From Phenylobacterium deserti (GTDB lineage: Bacteria > Pseudomonadota > Alphaproteobacteria > Caulobacterales > Caulobacteraceae): DNA of 64,000 nucleotides. The position numbers were made by a program, and so were the translations under genes. Position 1 is the stretch's first letter, and every line of letters starts with the position of its first letter. The notes beneath the pieces are model-generated. The model was not told where the DNA came from and made no database searches. It saw only the letters and a program-made list of their open reading frames with translations. The stretch lies in contig CALQQB010000004.1 in assembly GCA_943332615.1 (NCBI GenBank), forward strand, positions 62,001 through 126,000, in the 5' to 3' direction. Below, one piece after another: positions 17,813 to 26,121 of the stretch.

Positions 17813-18685
17813 GTGACGAACCACCGGTCGGAGACCTTCCTGGGTGATGAGGGCCTGGCCCTTGCAGCCGACTGTTACGGTGCGCCGCGACGGGGCACCG
17901 TGTTGCTCGCTCACGGCGGCGGCCAGACTCGCCATGCCTGGGCCAAGACCGGCGTGAGGCTGGCTGAGGCCGGTTGGCGCGCCGTCGCGCTCGACCTGCG
18001 CGGTCACGGCGACAGCGGCTGGTCGCCGACGGGGGACTATCAAATCCAGCGCTTCGCTGCGGATCTGGTCCACGTCGCCACGCAGCTTGGTGATCGTCCG
18101 GCTCTCGTGGGCGCATCGTTGGGCGGCATCGCGGGCATGATGGTCGAGGCGATTGTGGCGCCTGGGACGTTTTCGTCCCTCACCCTCGTCGATGTTACGC
18201 CGCAGATGGAGCCGACGGGCGTCGCCAAGGTCATGGGCTTCATGTCGGAACGCGTGGAGAGCGGCTTTGCGAGCCTCGAGGAAGCCGCGGAGTTCATCGC
18301 CAGCTACCTGCCCAACCGCCCGCGCCCGACGGACCTCAAGGGACTGGACAAGAACCTTCGCCGCCACCCCGATGGCCGCTACCGCTGGCACTGGGATCCG
18401 CGGTTCGTGACGAGCGTAAGGGAAGGCCGCGAGGGCCACTCCACGGCAGACTTCGCGGCCCGCATGGGCGACGTGCGGATACCGGTGCATCTCATCCGTG
18501 GCAAGATGAGCGAACTGGTGTCCGCGGAGGCCGCAAAGGCCTTTCTCGCGGCCGTGCCGCACGCCCGGTTCACGGATGTCGAGAACGCCGGCCATATGGT
18601 CGCCGGGGACCGCAATGATGCGTTCATCGACGCCGTCTTGAGTTTCCTGACACCCACCGACGTGGCGCAACCTCAGAATGGCTAA
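17813..18685 (+). CDS. Alpha/beta hydrolase
   Basis: A 290-residue alpha/beta-hydrolase of the esterase/peroxidase-like group. The oxyanion HGGG motif (AHGGGQTRHAW), the D-LRGHGDS loop, the nucleophile elbow GASLGG and the catalytic His in AGHMVAGD are all in place. The start is the GTG at 17813 because AAGGA lies eight bases upstream; the TTG at 17792 has no such site. It is followed by a hotdog thioesterase with an 8-base overlap, so the two are co-translated and may act in sequence on an ester or thioester. It is divergent from the marR-emr operon, and shared control is possible. Confidence 0.85.
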   Translation: MTNHRSETFLGDEGLALAADCYGAPRRGTVLLAHGGGQTRHAWAKTGVRLAEAGWRAVALDLRGHGDSGWSPTGDYQIQRFAADLVHVATQLGDRPALVGASLGGIAGMMVEAIVAPGTFSSLTLVDVTPQMEPTGVAKVMGFMSERVESGFASLEEAAEFIASYLPNRPRPTDLKGLDKNLRRHPDGRYRWHWDPRFVTSVREGREGHSTADFAARMGDVRIPVHLIRGKMSELVSAEAAKAFLAAVPHARFTDVENAGHMVAGDRNDAFIDAVLSFLTPTDVAQPQNG

Positions 18686-19100
18686 CGCAGCACTCCCACC
18701 CGGGCTCGATGGTGAAGCCCTGCAACGGGCGCTCAGCATCGCGCCGTTTCATGCTTGGCTCGGCCTGCGGATTCTCAGCTCAGGCGAAGGGCGCCTGGAG
18801 ATCGAGATGCCGTGGCGCGACGAGATCGTCTCCAATCCGCGGCTCGGGTCGGCGCACGGCGGCGTCCTGGCGAGCCTTATTGACCTGGCCGGCATGTACG
18901 CCATCCTGACCCAGACGACCGCGGTCAGCGCGACCGCGGGCCTGCACGTGGACTACCATCGCCCGGCGACAGCGGGGCCGATCCGAGTACGCTCCAAAGT
19001 GGTGAAACTGGGCCGGACCCTCTCGGTCGCCTCAGCCGATTTGTTCGGCCCGTCGGAGGGCCTGGTGGCCAGCGGGCGAGGATCCTACCTGATGCGTTGA
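18678..19100 (+). CDS. PaaI-type hotdog thioesterase
   Basis: A 140-residue hotdog-fold acyl-CoA thioesterase. The active-site helix is LGSAHGGVLASLIDLAG, with the His-Gly-Gly turn and the downstream acidic residue. The C-terminal strand HVDYHRPATAGPIRVRSKVV is typical of PaaI. The start overlaps the end of the hydrolase gene by eight bases, so co-translation is expected. The substrate is unknown. Confidence 0.86.
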   Translation: MANAALPPGLDGEALQRALSIAPFHAWLGLRILSSGEGRLEIEMPWRDEIVSNPRLGSAHGGVLASLIDLAGMYAILTQTTAVSATAGLHVDYHRPATAGPIRVRSKVVKLGRTLSVASADLFGPSEGLVASGRGSYLMR

Positions 19101-19154
19101 ACGGCTTGGCGGGATGCAGCCGTCATGCGCAGCGTCGGCCCGGACGAGGATGCA

Positions 19155-19502
19155 ATGGAACACACTCTCGATGCCCTGTTTGCGCGCTGCGAGCCGGTGA
19201 CCCGCGAGACGTTCGACGCGCTGCTTGAGGCGTCGCAGGCTTCGGGTCCGGTGATCGTCGAGGCGAAGAAGACTTCGATTCACCTCGCTGGCCCGAAGAG
19301 CGCCTTCGCGGGCGTCCATCCTCGGAAGGCCGGCTTCGTGCTCAATATCCGCAGCGAGACCCCGATCCGCAGCGCGCGCATCCGCAAGCTGGAGCAGGTT
19401 TCGGCGCGCCGTTTCCACAACGAGCTTCTGTTGACCGAGCCGAGCCAGGTCGATGCGGAACTGCGCAGCTGGCTGCGCGACGCCTACGCGCTGTCGTGCT
19501 GA
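19155..19502 (+). CDS. DUF5655 domain protein
   Basis: A 115-residue protein matching the DUF5655 pattern: EAKKTSIHLAGPKSAFAGVH, RKAGFVLNIRSETPI and a C-terminal helix DAELRSWLRDAYALS. The domain is found alone or fused to other domains in bacteria and its role is not established. The ATG at 19155 starts the conserved part; an in-frame ATG at 19125 adds ten residues that are not typical. It lies 54 bases behind the thioesterase, with no clear link in function. Confidence 0.75.
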   Translation: MEHTLDALFARCEPVTRETFDALLEASQASGPVIVEAKKTSIHLAGPKSAFAGVHPRKAGFVLNIRSETPIRSARIRKLEQVSARRFHNELLLTEPSQVDAELRSWLRDAYALSC

Positions 19503-19652
19503 CCCGCGACCTCCGCGGTGTTCCGCGTCTGTGCGCCACTTGTCGCCAATGCGCCGCGAATTGAGCGACGGCATCGCAGAGAGTGTTCGATGTCTTCGCC
19601 TGCCAGGTCTTCGCGGGCATCGGCCCCGGCGGCTGGCGGCGCTGCGATCTGC

Positions 19653-21002
19653 CTAAGGCGGTGCGAGACCCAGGCGCATGAACTGGGCCACCTCCTCGGC
19701 GATGTGGGCTTGCCGCGTGTGGTCACTGTCGACCATTCCCGCCGCAAGCCAATGCACGGCGCCCGGTCCGGCCAGCGGGGCCAGGTCCGCGCGTAGAGTC
19801 CGCATTTGACCCTCCGCCTGTCCCTGGGCATGCCGGTCGTGTAGCCGGGCCGATTGTGTGCGCCAGCGGATGACGATGATTTGGCGCGCCTGGACGGCGA
19901 GACCGGCGAGTCCGGCAAGGGGTCGGAGGGGCTGAATGTCCTCACGCAGGTACGCCTCGGCGACGGCGCGCGTGACAGCCAGGTCGCAGGCCTCAGCCGT
20001 ACCGCCGAGCCTGGCGGCCTCGTCCTCGATGAACGCGAAGACCTCATGCGCCCGCGCATGGCAGTCCTGGACGATCTGAGGCTTGTCGCCCGCATAGTCC
20101 CGGAGCGCCTGTTCGGAGACGGACAGTGCGGCGCCGAGGTCCTGCATCGATGTCCCATCCACGCCCCGGCGATTGAACAGCCGCGAGGCCGAGGTCAGGA
20201 TCGCCTCCCTCGCGATCTCGGCAGGCCGACGGCCGCACCGCACCCTGCGCAGGTCGACCAGCTGGTCGAGGTCCAGACGCGGCGCCTCGACCCGAGTTGA
20301 GCGCTGCAGGGTCCTGCCGTAGGTCACTAGGCCCTCGACCGCCTCGCCAAGGCGGTGACGGCTCACGGGCGCCAGCGCAAGCTGCGGGCACGAAAGGTGC
20401 GGCGCCCAGCTGACCAGTCCGACAACGGCGCGGGCCGCAAGGTCGAAATCGCACACCCGAACCTTGCCGGCCTGCGCGCCAGAGGCCAACAGGCCGGCGA
20501 GCCGTTGCAGCACGAGATTCCTGAGGTCTCTTATGACGGCGCGTTGAGGCGCCCGCAGCGGGCCGATCTCACATGATGTGACGGTCTCGAATCCGTCGAT
20601 GCTCAGGACGCTCCGAACAAATGACTGGACGACCTTCAGCGGGTGCCGGTTTCGCAGCTCCGCCTGGTCAAGGGCCCATGCGAGGATTTCACAGGTTCGG
20701 CGCCGTCTTTCGAATTCAAGGTCATCGCGGCCGACATCGCCGATGTCGCTCGATTGCGCCGCCGTGGAGTCCTCGATGCGTCGGCGACGAATGGAGGGCG
20801 AGAGCGCGCACCGGTCAGGTGGCCATGCACCGGCCTCCACGTCGGCGCTCCCCTGCGCGGAGGCGCGGTCATCCCAGCCCCGCCTGGGCTCGACCGAGGA
20901 CTGAGGCTGGCCTTCAGGGGAACTCAGGTTCGAGTTAGCGCGGAGGCGCTCCAACTGGAGTCCTCCGCGCGGCGTGGGTCCGTGTCGGTGGCCCGGACTC
21001 AT
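19653..21002 (-). CDS. Tandem TetR-like regulator lacking the first helix-turn-helix
   Basis: As read, this is a 449-residue protein. Residues ~85-235 resemble a TetR ligand domain (DDLEF then RTCEILAWALDQAE). Residues ~259-312 form a TetR helix-turn-helix (AREAILTSASRLFNRRGVDG, ALSVSEQALRDYAGDKPQI), and ~313-449 a second ligand domain. Tandem TetR proteins normally have a DNA-binding domain before each ligand domain. Here the first is missing or shrunk to a short Arg-rich stretch (IRRRRIEDSTAAQSSD), and the first ~65 residues look non-coding, so the true start is uncertain. It begins one base after the TonB receptor stop, so it is probably co-transcribed and may control uptake of the receptor's substrate. 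Confidence 0.6.
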   Translation of the reverse strand: MSPGHRHGPTPRGGLQLERLRANSNLSSPEGQPQSSVEPRRGWDDRASAQGSADVEAGAWPPDRCALSPSIRRRRIEDSTAAQSSDIGDVGRDDLEFERRRRTCEILAWALDQAELRNRHPLKVVQSFVRSVLSIDGFETVTSCEIGPLRAPQRAVIRDLRNLVLQRLAGLLASGAQAGKVRVCDFDLAARAVVGLVSWAPHLSCPQLALAPVSRHRLGEAVEGLVTYGRTLQRSTRVEAPRLDLDQLVDLRRVRCGRRPAEIAREAILTSASRLFNRRGVDGTSMQDLGAALSVSEQALRDYAGDKPQIVQDCHARAHEVFAFIEDEAARLGGTAEACDLAVTRAVAEAYLREDIQPLRPLAGLAGLAVQARQIIVIRWRTQSARLHDRHAQGQAEGQMRTLRADLAPLAGPGAVHWLAAGMVDSDHTRQAHIAEEVAQFMRLGLAPP

Positions 21003-23732
21003 TCACCAGAACTTGTACTGGACCTCGACACCGTAGGTCCGTGGCGGCGTAACCGAGTAGTTGCTGTACACACCCTGAATCGTCGTCGTCCCGACGCCCG
21101 CGGGGCTATTGGACGTCCCTGCGAAGCGGTAGCCGACCGCGCCGGCGTCGTATCCGATGTCGTTGAACAGGTTCTTCACATAGGCGATGACTCGGGTCTT
21201 GCCGTTCGGCGGATCCCAGGTGATACGGGCATCGACCTGATCCCAGGCGGGCGACTTGTTGTAGGAGCGCGAGAACAGCGTTCCGTACTGATTGTCGCGC
21301 CAGATGTAGCTGACCGATCCCGTCACATTCCCGACGTCGAGTTCCCAGGTGTAGTTGACGTTGACGGCCAGCTTGTTCTTCGGCGCGTTGGGCAGGTCGT
21401 TGCCTTTCAGCGACTGGGAGCGCGTGAAACCGCCGTTGGGCTGACCCGCGGTGAAGATGTCGGCGGGACAGAAGTTGGCGGTGCCCACCGCAGCCTGGCA
21501 CTGCGCCACGGTTCGCGTGGGCTTCGCGCTCGGATTGACAGCCGTCGGATCGGCGACATCGATCGCTTCGCCCGCCCGGATCTCGGTATCGAGGTAGGAG
21601 TAGCTGAGGAGGATCTGCAGCCGATCGATCGGCTGCCAGGTCAGCTCGAACTCCAGGCCCTGCGAGATCGACTTGGGGATGTTCTCGAAGTTGGTCGCGC
21701 CCTGGGTGAGGCCGCCGGAGGTGGAGACCGAGGCGATCGGGATCTGCAGGTCGTGGTAGCGGTAGTGGAAGATGGCCGCGTTGGTCTGGATGGTCGGCCC
21801 GAAGTTCTTCTTGAGCCCCACCTCGAAGGAATCCACCGACTCCTCCTTGGTATAGGCGTCGAAGCTCAGCACCGTGAAGATGCCGATGTTGAACCCGCCC
21901 GACTTATAGCCGCGGCTATATTTGGCGTAGACCAGGGTGTCGGTGTCTGGCGTCCACTCCAGGCCCGCCGTGCCCGTGACCGCCTCCCAGCTTGCGCCGT
22001 AAGGGCGGCTCGCCATGCCCGTCTTCGGGTCGAACGTGGTCTTGCCGGTGATGCCCTTGGGCAAAGGATCGGCCGCCGTGCCGGCCGGCGCGGAAACCAC
22101 CGTCGGCAACTGGGTGAGATCGACCGCCGGAACGCCGCCCGGAATAAACGGATTGAGCTCAGGCGCCGCGAAACAGGCCGGCACCGCGAAGCACAGAATC
22201 CGCACCGATTCCGTGCCGTATTTCTTGTCGTGCGAGTAGCGCAGGCCAAGGGTGGTCTTCAACGTGTCGGTGAACTTCCAGTCGATCTGGCCATAGGCCG
22301 CGTAGGACTCGGCATGGATGTCGGGCCGGTTGTCGAAGCGCCGGAACTGGAACCCGGGGGCGCAGACGCCGCCGGTCTGGGCGCAGAAGAATCCTGGTGC
22401 GCCGAAAGGCCCGTTCCACTGCGGCTGGGCCGGGTTGGTGGTGAACACCGGCTGGCGATAGTGTTGCTTGTAGTAGTAGGCGCCCGCGACCCACTGGAGG
22501 GGGCCTTCCTTGGTCGAGATCAGGTTGACCTCGTGACTCCAGAACTTGTTGTACTCGCGGTAGTCGAAGCTCTCCTGTGGATGGATCACCAGGCCGCCGG
22601 GCAGGGTGTAGGAGGTTATCGGCGCACTTGAAGTGTTGGGCAGAGCCGCGACTCCGGGCGGTCCCCTCAGCTCGTAGTGATAGTTCACTCCACCGGTGAT
22701 GTACTTGATGTCGAAATCGTCTGCGTGCCAGGTGAAGTGGCCGGCGATCGTGTTGTAGATCGGCAGCCGCACCTCGTACTGCACGACCCGTGCGATCTTC
22801 CAGGGCGAGTTGAGGGCCGGGTTCGTGCAGCCCGTTGGCGACAGGTTGACGACCGCCGTGACATTGCCGCTACAGGCGTAGCCCGGGTTGAGCTCCGTCG
22901 CCCCTGGGCCGAACTCAAAAGTCGGATAGGGCGCCTTGGTCCACCCTCCAGACTGGCTTCCCGGGCCGCCGGCGCCATTGTGCCACTGGCCCGCGCCGAT
23001 CTTCATCCAGACATCGAGCTTGTCGTCGAAGAATTTGCCCTGCAGCTGGCCCTCCAGGAACAGCTCGTTGCGGACACCGCCTTCGTCCGAGAACCCCGGG
23101 ACGATGTTGTCGATCCAGCCCTGGGTCTGGCGGATCCAGCTGCCGGAAATCCGCCCCTGGATGTTGTTGGTGATCGGCCCGGAGAAGGCCGCCTCGAGGA
23201 AACGGTTCTCATAGTTGGCGTAGCCCGCACGGACCTCGCCGTAGGGCTGCTCGGTCGGTCGCTTTGAAATCTGGTTGAGGGCGCCGCCGATCGCGTTGCG
23301 GCCGTAGAGGGTGCCTTGCGGTCCGCGCAGCACCTCGACCCGGTCCAGGAACAGGGTCGAGCGGCCAGCTTGAACCGCGAAGGTCTCGAACACGCCGTCA
23401 TTGTAGTTGGCGACCGAGGCCTCTGCCGACAGCACGTTGGTCAGGCGGCCGACGCCACGCAGCGACACCCGGTCTGTCGAGCTGTTGTACTGCAGGCCGG
23501 GCGTGAAGTTGGTCATGTCCTGGATGGAATTGATCCCGACGATCTCGCGGCGCTGGTCGGTGAAGGCGGTAATCGCCACCGGCACGTCCTGCAGGCTCTG
23601 GTCCCGCTTCTCCGCGGTGACCACCAATTCCTCGATGACGTTGGTGTTGGCGGCGGCCTGCGCGAACGCCGATGTGCTGATCGCGGCGGCCAGCAAGGTG
23701 CTGGAGGCCAAGAGGATATGTCTGGACGTCAT
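21003..23732 (-). CDS. TonB-dependent outer-membrane receptor
   Basis: A 909-residue receptor. The signal peptide (MTSRHILLASSTLLAAAIST, cut near AFAQA) is followed by the TonB box IEELVVTAEKRDQSLQDVPV, a plug domain (VSLRGVGRLTN, GTLYGRNAIGGALNQISKRP) and a ~750-residue beta barrel ending YGVEVQYKFW. It imports a substrate across the outer membrane using TonB energy. Length and motifs fit the large Caulobacterales/Sphingomonadales receptors for plant or aromatic compounds rather than a classic siderophore receptor; that is inference. The ATG at 23732 starts the signal peptide; the upstream extension in frame is not coding. A TetR-like gene follows directly. Confidence 0.93.
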   Translation of the reverse strand: MTSRHILLASSTLLAAAISTSAFAQAAANTNVIEELVVTAEKRDQSLQDVPVAITAFTDQRREIVGINSIQDMTNFTPGLQYNSSTDRVSLRGVGRLTNVLSAEASVANYNDGVFETFAVQAGRSTLFLDRVEVLRGPQGTLYGRNAIGGALNQISKRPTEQPYGEVRAGYANYENRFLEAAFSGPITNNIQGRISGSWIRQTQGWIDNIVPGFSDEGGVRNELFLEGQLQGKFFDDKLDVWMKIGAGQWHNGAGGPGSQSGGWTKAPYPTFEFGPGATELNPGYACSGNVTAVVNLSPTGCTNPALNSPWKIARVVQYEVRLPIYNTIAGHFTWHADDFDIKYITGGVNYHYELRGPPGVAALPNTSSAPITSYTLPGGLVIHPQESFDYREYNKFWSHEVNLISTKEGPLQWVAGAYYYKQHYRQPVFTTNPAQPQWNGPFGAPGFFCAQTGGVCAPGFQFRRFDNRPDIHAESYAAYGQIDWKFTDTLKTTLGLRYSHDKKYGTESVRILCFAVPACFAAPELNPFIPGGVPAVDLTQLPTVVSAPAGTAADPLPKGITGKTTFDPKTGMASRPYGASWEAVTGTAGLEWTPDTDTLVYAKYSRGYKSGGFNIGIFTVLSFDAYTKEESVDSFEVGLKKNFGPTIQTNAAIFHYRYHDLQIPIASVSTSGGLTQGATNFENIPKSISQGLEFELTWQPIDRLQILLSYSYLDTEIRAGEAIDVADPTAVNPSAKPTRTVAQCQAAVGTANFCPADIFTAGQPNGGFTRSQSLKGNDLPNAPKNKLAVNVNYTWELDVGNVTGSVSYIWRDNQYGTLFSRSYNKSPAWDQVDARITWDPPNGKTRVIAYVKNLFNDIGYDAGAVGYRFAGTSNSPAGVGTTTIQGVYSNYSVTPPRTYGVEVQYKFW

Positions 23733-23875
23733 GAGTGGCTGCCTCCCCGCAGCGCTTTCGTCGTGGCCGGCCTGAAATGTCTGATCGACGGCCGTTCTTG
23801 AGGACGGGGAGCCGCGGCGACGACATGGCCCCTGCCCCATCGAGCCAGGCAGGGTTCAGTCCTCAGCGCCATCTT

Positions 23876-23895
23876 GTATGGGACCATCGCCATAC
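23876..23895. promoter_or_regulatory. Inverted repeat upstream of the TonB receptor
   Basis: GTATGG at 23876-23881 and CCATAC at 23890-23895 form a 6-base inverted repeat with an 8-base spacer, 144 bases upstream of the receptor start. It may be an operator for the TetR-like protein encoded downstream of the receptor. The evidence is symmetry and position only. Confidence 0.3.
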
Positions 23896-24012
23896 TTCTC
23901 TCCCCTGGCCCTAGCGTGTTGGCGCTTATGACGCGCCTTAGTCAGGAGGTTGCTGGCGAAATGCCCGCGCGTCAACAGAAAGCGTAGCCCTTGCCCTGGC
24001 GGGATATCGGAT

Positions 24013-24139
24013 GCCGTTGATGGTAACGGCAAGATATGAGTTGCCTGTGCATTAAATTCAGGTCACGCGTTGCTGCGGTGGATATTTCTCCACCGCAGCA
24101 AATACCTCGGGGAACGGCAACGCGTTCCCCGTTTTTTTT
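24013..24139 (+). ncRNA. Candidate small RNA ending in an intrinsic terminator
   Basis: Three consecutive stem-loops are encoded on the plus strand with no plus-strand gene upstream. The first is GCCGTT/AACGGC (24013-24030). The second is a perfect 13-base stem, TTGCTGCGGTGGA with TCCACCGCAGCAA (24070-24101, 6-base loop). The third is the terminator at 24108-24139. The transcript would be divergent from the TonB receptor gene. The 5' end and promoter could not be placed; TAAATT at 24053 is a possible -10 element, giving an RNA of about 75 nt with only the last two stems. Alternatively the element is the 3' part of a longer untranslated transcript. Confidence 0.4.
24108..24139 (+). terminator. 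Rho-independent terminator
   Basis: A perfect 9-base stem, CGGGGAACG (24108-24116) with CGTTCCCCG (24123-24131), has a 6-base loop and is followed by eight T residues (24132-24139). It is strand-specific: the minus strand has no T run after the stem. No plus-strand gene ends here, which is why a small RNA is proposed. Confidence 0.75.
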
Positions 24140-24273
24140 AAATCTGTCTCGAATGCAATAACTCCGACGAGTTCCGGCCATGGTCTCCGGAGCGCGAGAG
24201 TCTAATGTTGCCAAATCATAATAATAACCTACAATACAAATATCCACTGGAACTACCTCCCCAGGGGCACCTT

Positions 24274-24304
24274 GAGCGTCGCGCGCCTTTGGCGCGCGGC
24301 GCTC
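24274..24304 (-). terminator. Long GC stem-loop downstream of marR
   Basis: GAGCG-T-CGCGCGCC at 24274-24287 pairs with GGCGCGCG-G-CGCTC at 24291-24304 around a TTT loop, giving 14 base pairs including one T-G pair. It lies 46 bases beyond the stop of the minus-strand MarR gene and probably ends that transcript, although the T run is missing. Confidence 0.45.
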
Positions 24305-24349
24305 TTTCAATCAGGGGGGTCTGTCAGGTTGCGCGGGTGCGCGCCCGGC

Positions 24350-24880
24350 TCAGCGCTCGAGTTCGTAGCTCAGGTTCGAACGCATGCGCTCGAGCAGGCG
24401 GCGCAGCATCAGCTCCTCGCTTCGCGAAAGACCCTGGAAGTAGACTTCCCGGAGCCAGCCCGCGGCTTCGACGAGCTTCGGCATCACCTCGTGGGCTTCC
24501 TCGCCAGCGTAGATCAACCATTCCCGCTGGTCGGTCACCGACCGTTCCCGGCGCACCAGCCGCAGGTTTTCCAGCGCGCGCACAAGCTGGCCCAGCGGGG
24601 CACGTTCGATGTCCATGGATCTCGCGAGCATGGATTGCGAGAGGCCTTCATGCTGCAGGACGTAAACCAGCACACGCCATTGGGGCCGGGTCAGTCCGAG
24701 GCCCCTCACCCGACGGTCAAAGCCTTTGCGCATCAGGCGGGTGACGTCGGCGATCAGGAACCCGACACTCTCAATCCGCGCGGCCGCGACCGAGGCGGTC
24801 TCCCGGCCAGCTTGCGACAACGGCGCCGGGTCCCTATCGGGTTCTGACTCGGTGATGGGATTCGTGGTTCTGCGAGCCAT
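24350..24880 (-). CDS. MarR family transcriptional regulator
   Basis: A 176-residue MarR protein: the N-terminal helix FLIADVTRLMRKGFDRRV, the core LTRPQWRVLVYVLQHEGLSQ with recognition helix SMDIERAPLGQLVRALE, and the wing RRERSVTDQREWLIY. The ATG at 24880 (MARRTTNPITE) begins the plausible protein; upstream codons to 24979 are unlikely to be used. It stands alone, with no gene sharing its promoter region closely, so its target is unknown. Confidence 0.87.
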   Translation of the reverse strand: MARRTTNPITESEPDRDPAPLSQAGRETASVAAARIESVGFLIADVTRLMRKGFDRRVRGLGLTRPQWRVLVYVLQHEGLSQSMLARSMDIERAPLGQLVRALENLRLVRRERSVTDQREWLIYAGEEAHEVMPKLVEAAGWLREVYFQGLSRSEELMLRRLLERMRSNLSYELER

Positions 24881-25010
24881 GGCGCGATGGTCTAGGTAAC
24901 CGCGGTCTTGCGCAAGCGCGACACCGCCGCACCTGCTCTCCCCCGCGGCAGAACGCAAGGCGTGCCGGGCGCACGTCAACCCGATGACGCGGGACCTCTC
25001 TGGTCTCCCG

Positions 25011-25319
25011 CTAGGAAGGCTTTGCCGCGCCCTTGCAGGCCGCGACCTTCTCGGGACTCAGCGACCGCTTCGAGTCGCCGAGACTTTCGATCGCGCCAAC
25101 CCGCTTCGACAGCTGCCTGCATGCTTCCAGCGTGATGGTGCGATCGGTCGGACCCGCCGAGATGCACTCGGGTCCCTGGCAGATGAAGACCGCGCCGCCG
25201 GCGATGACGGACATCTTCTTGGCGGTCGGCGTCTGCAGCTTGGCGACCACAGGCTCAGCCGCGGCGGCGGATGCGGAGGTCAGCAGGATGACCACGGCCG
25301 CGATCGGAAGGCATTTCAT
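25011..25319 (-). CDS. Small secreted CC_3452-like family protein
   Basis: A 102-residue protein with a clear signal peptide (MKCLPIAAVVILLTSASAAA, cut near AEP). The mature part has four cysteines in the pattern CQGPEC, ACRQLSKRVG and ACKG, and likely forms two disulfides in the periplasm. The spacing and the C..L.K..G layout match the Caulobacterales CC_3452-type family as I recall it. Function is unknown. It has its own promoter region and no operon partner. Confidence 0.68.
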   Translation of the reverse strand: MKCLPIAAVVILLTSASAAAAEPVVAKLQTPTAKKMSVIAGGAVFICQGPECISAGPTDRTITLEACRQLSKRVGAIESLGDSKRSLSPEKVAACKGAAKPS

Positions 25320-25669
25320 CGTATCCCCAGTTCTGACGCAACGGCGATCACGGGCCGTGACATATGCTCGGCTTTGCCGTCGTCCCCATCCGTTGATTTT
25401 GTATCATATGCACATCATTATCGCGTCCGCAATCCGATGGAATTTTCGTCGACAAGCACGATGTCTCGGCGGACGACCCGATGTAATCCGGCAAATTTCC
25501 TATGTATTGTTTGCGGCGAGGCCCCAGCTGCTGGAGCATGTGGGCGGACGCGTCAGGACAGGATAGCGCTTTTGACGTATGCACGCTTACAGCGATGTCC
25601 GCGGACGGAGCCTCTTCGCAAGCCCCATCGTCCGTGATCCAGGTGTTGGGGCCCGAAGGAAGGCGGCGG
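25320..25669. other. 350-base intergenic region, AT-richer than its surroundings
   Basis: No coding sequence is supported here. It holds the promoter of the small secreted protein gene (minus) and that of the MucR-like gene (plus). CATATG-containing words occur at about 25360 and 25406, and a local AT-rich patch runs from ~25395 to 25510. MucR-type proteins bind AT-rich DNA, so this may be an autoregulatory site. Confidence 0.4.
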
Positions 25670-26038
25670 ATGACGTTCTTGATCGTCTCCTATCTCCAGA
25701 GCCCCGCGTCCCCGCCGATCAGCATGGCAAGCTTGGCTGAGTTTGTGCGGCAGGTGCTCGCCGTCTCGGCGCAACTCTCGACCCCACGCGGACCCATTGC
25801 CGAGATCATCACTCAATCCAGGATCGCCCGCTCCATCTCGCGCGACGCCTTGATCAGCTTCGAGGATGGGAAGCCCTACAGACGATTGCGGCGTCATCTG
25901 GCGGCCCGGGGCCTGACCGCGGAGGCCTATTGCCGGAAATGGCAATTGCCCGATGATTATCCGATGGTTTGCGCGGACTACTGTGAAGAGGTCGCGGAGC
26001 GTCGCCGGCCGCCGGCGCTCGGCGCTCGGCGTCGCTAG
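25670..26038 (+). CDS. MucR/Ros-like transcriptional regulator without zinc ligands
   Basis: A 122-residue protein with the MucR layout: a helical N-terminal oligomerisation part and then ISFEDGKPYRRLRRHLAARG and LTAEAYCRKWQLPDDYPMVC. MucR proteins are global regulators binding AT-rich DNA. In classical Ros/MucR the finger has Cys-Cys-His-His ligands. Here the first cysteine position reads Ser and the second histidine is replaced in HLAARG, so zinc binding is doubtful. The start at 25670 is chosen because AAGGAAGG lies six bases upstream; the in-frame ATG at 25595 has no ribosome site. The Arg-rich end is unusual. Confidence 0.78.
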   Translation: MTFLIVSYLQSPASPPISMASLAEFVRQVLAVSAQLSTPRGPIAEIITQSRIARSISRDALISFEDGKPYRRLRRHLAARGLTAEAYCRKWQLPDDYPMVCADYCEEVAERRRPPALGARRR

Positions 26039-26121
26039 TTAGCTAGTGGTCGCCGAGCCGGCCGGAGACTCCCCATGACGAGACCACGCGACTTGAAACG
26101 CATTCCCCCACTCGGTCGCGG

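Noticed and set aside
20643-22631. Plus-strand open frame of 662 codons opposite the TonB receptor.
   Set aside because: It is a high-GC antisense shadow of the receptor gene: composition is Arg/Val/Gly/Asp-rich with no domain, while the minus strand encodes a complete receptor.
23972-24310. Minus-strand 112-codon frame in the intergenic region upstream of the TonB receptor.
   Set aside because: It runs through the terminator hairpins and an AT-rich patch and has no protein-like pattern.
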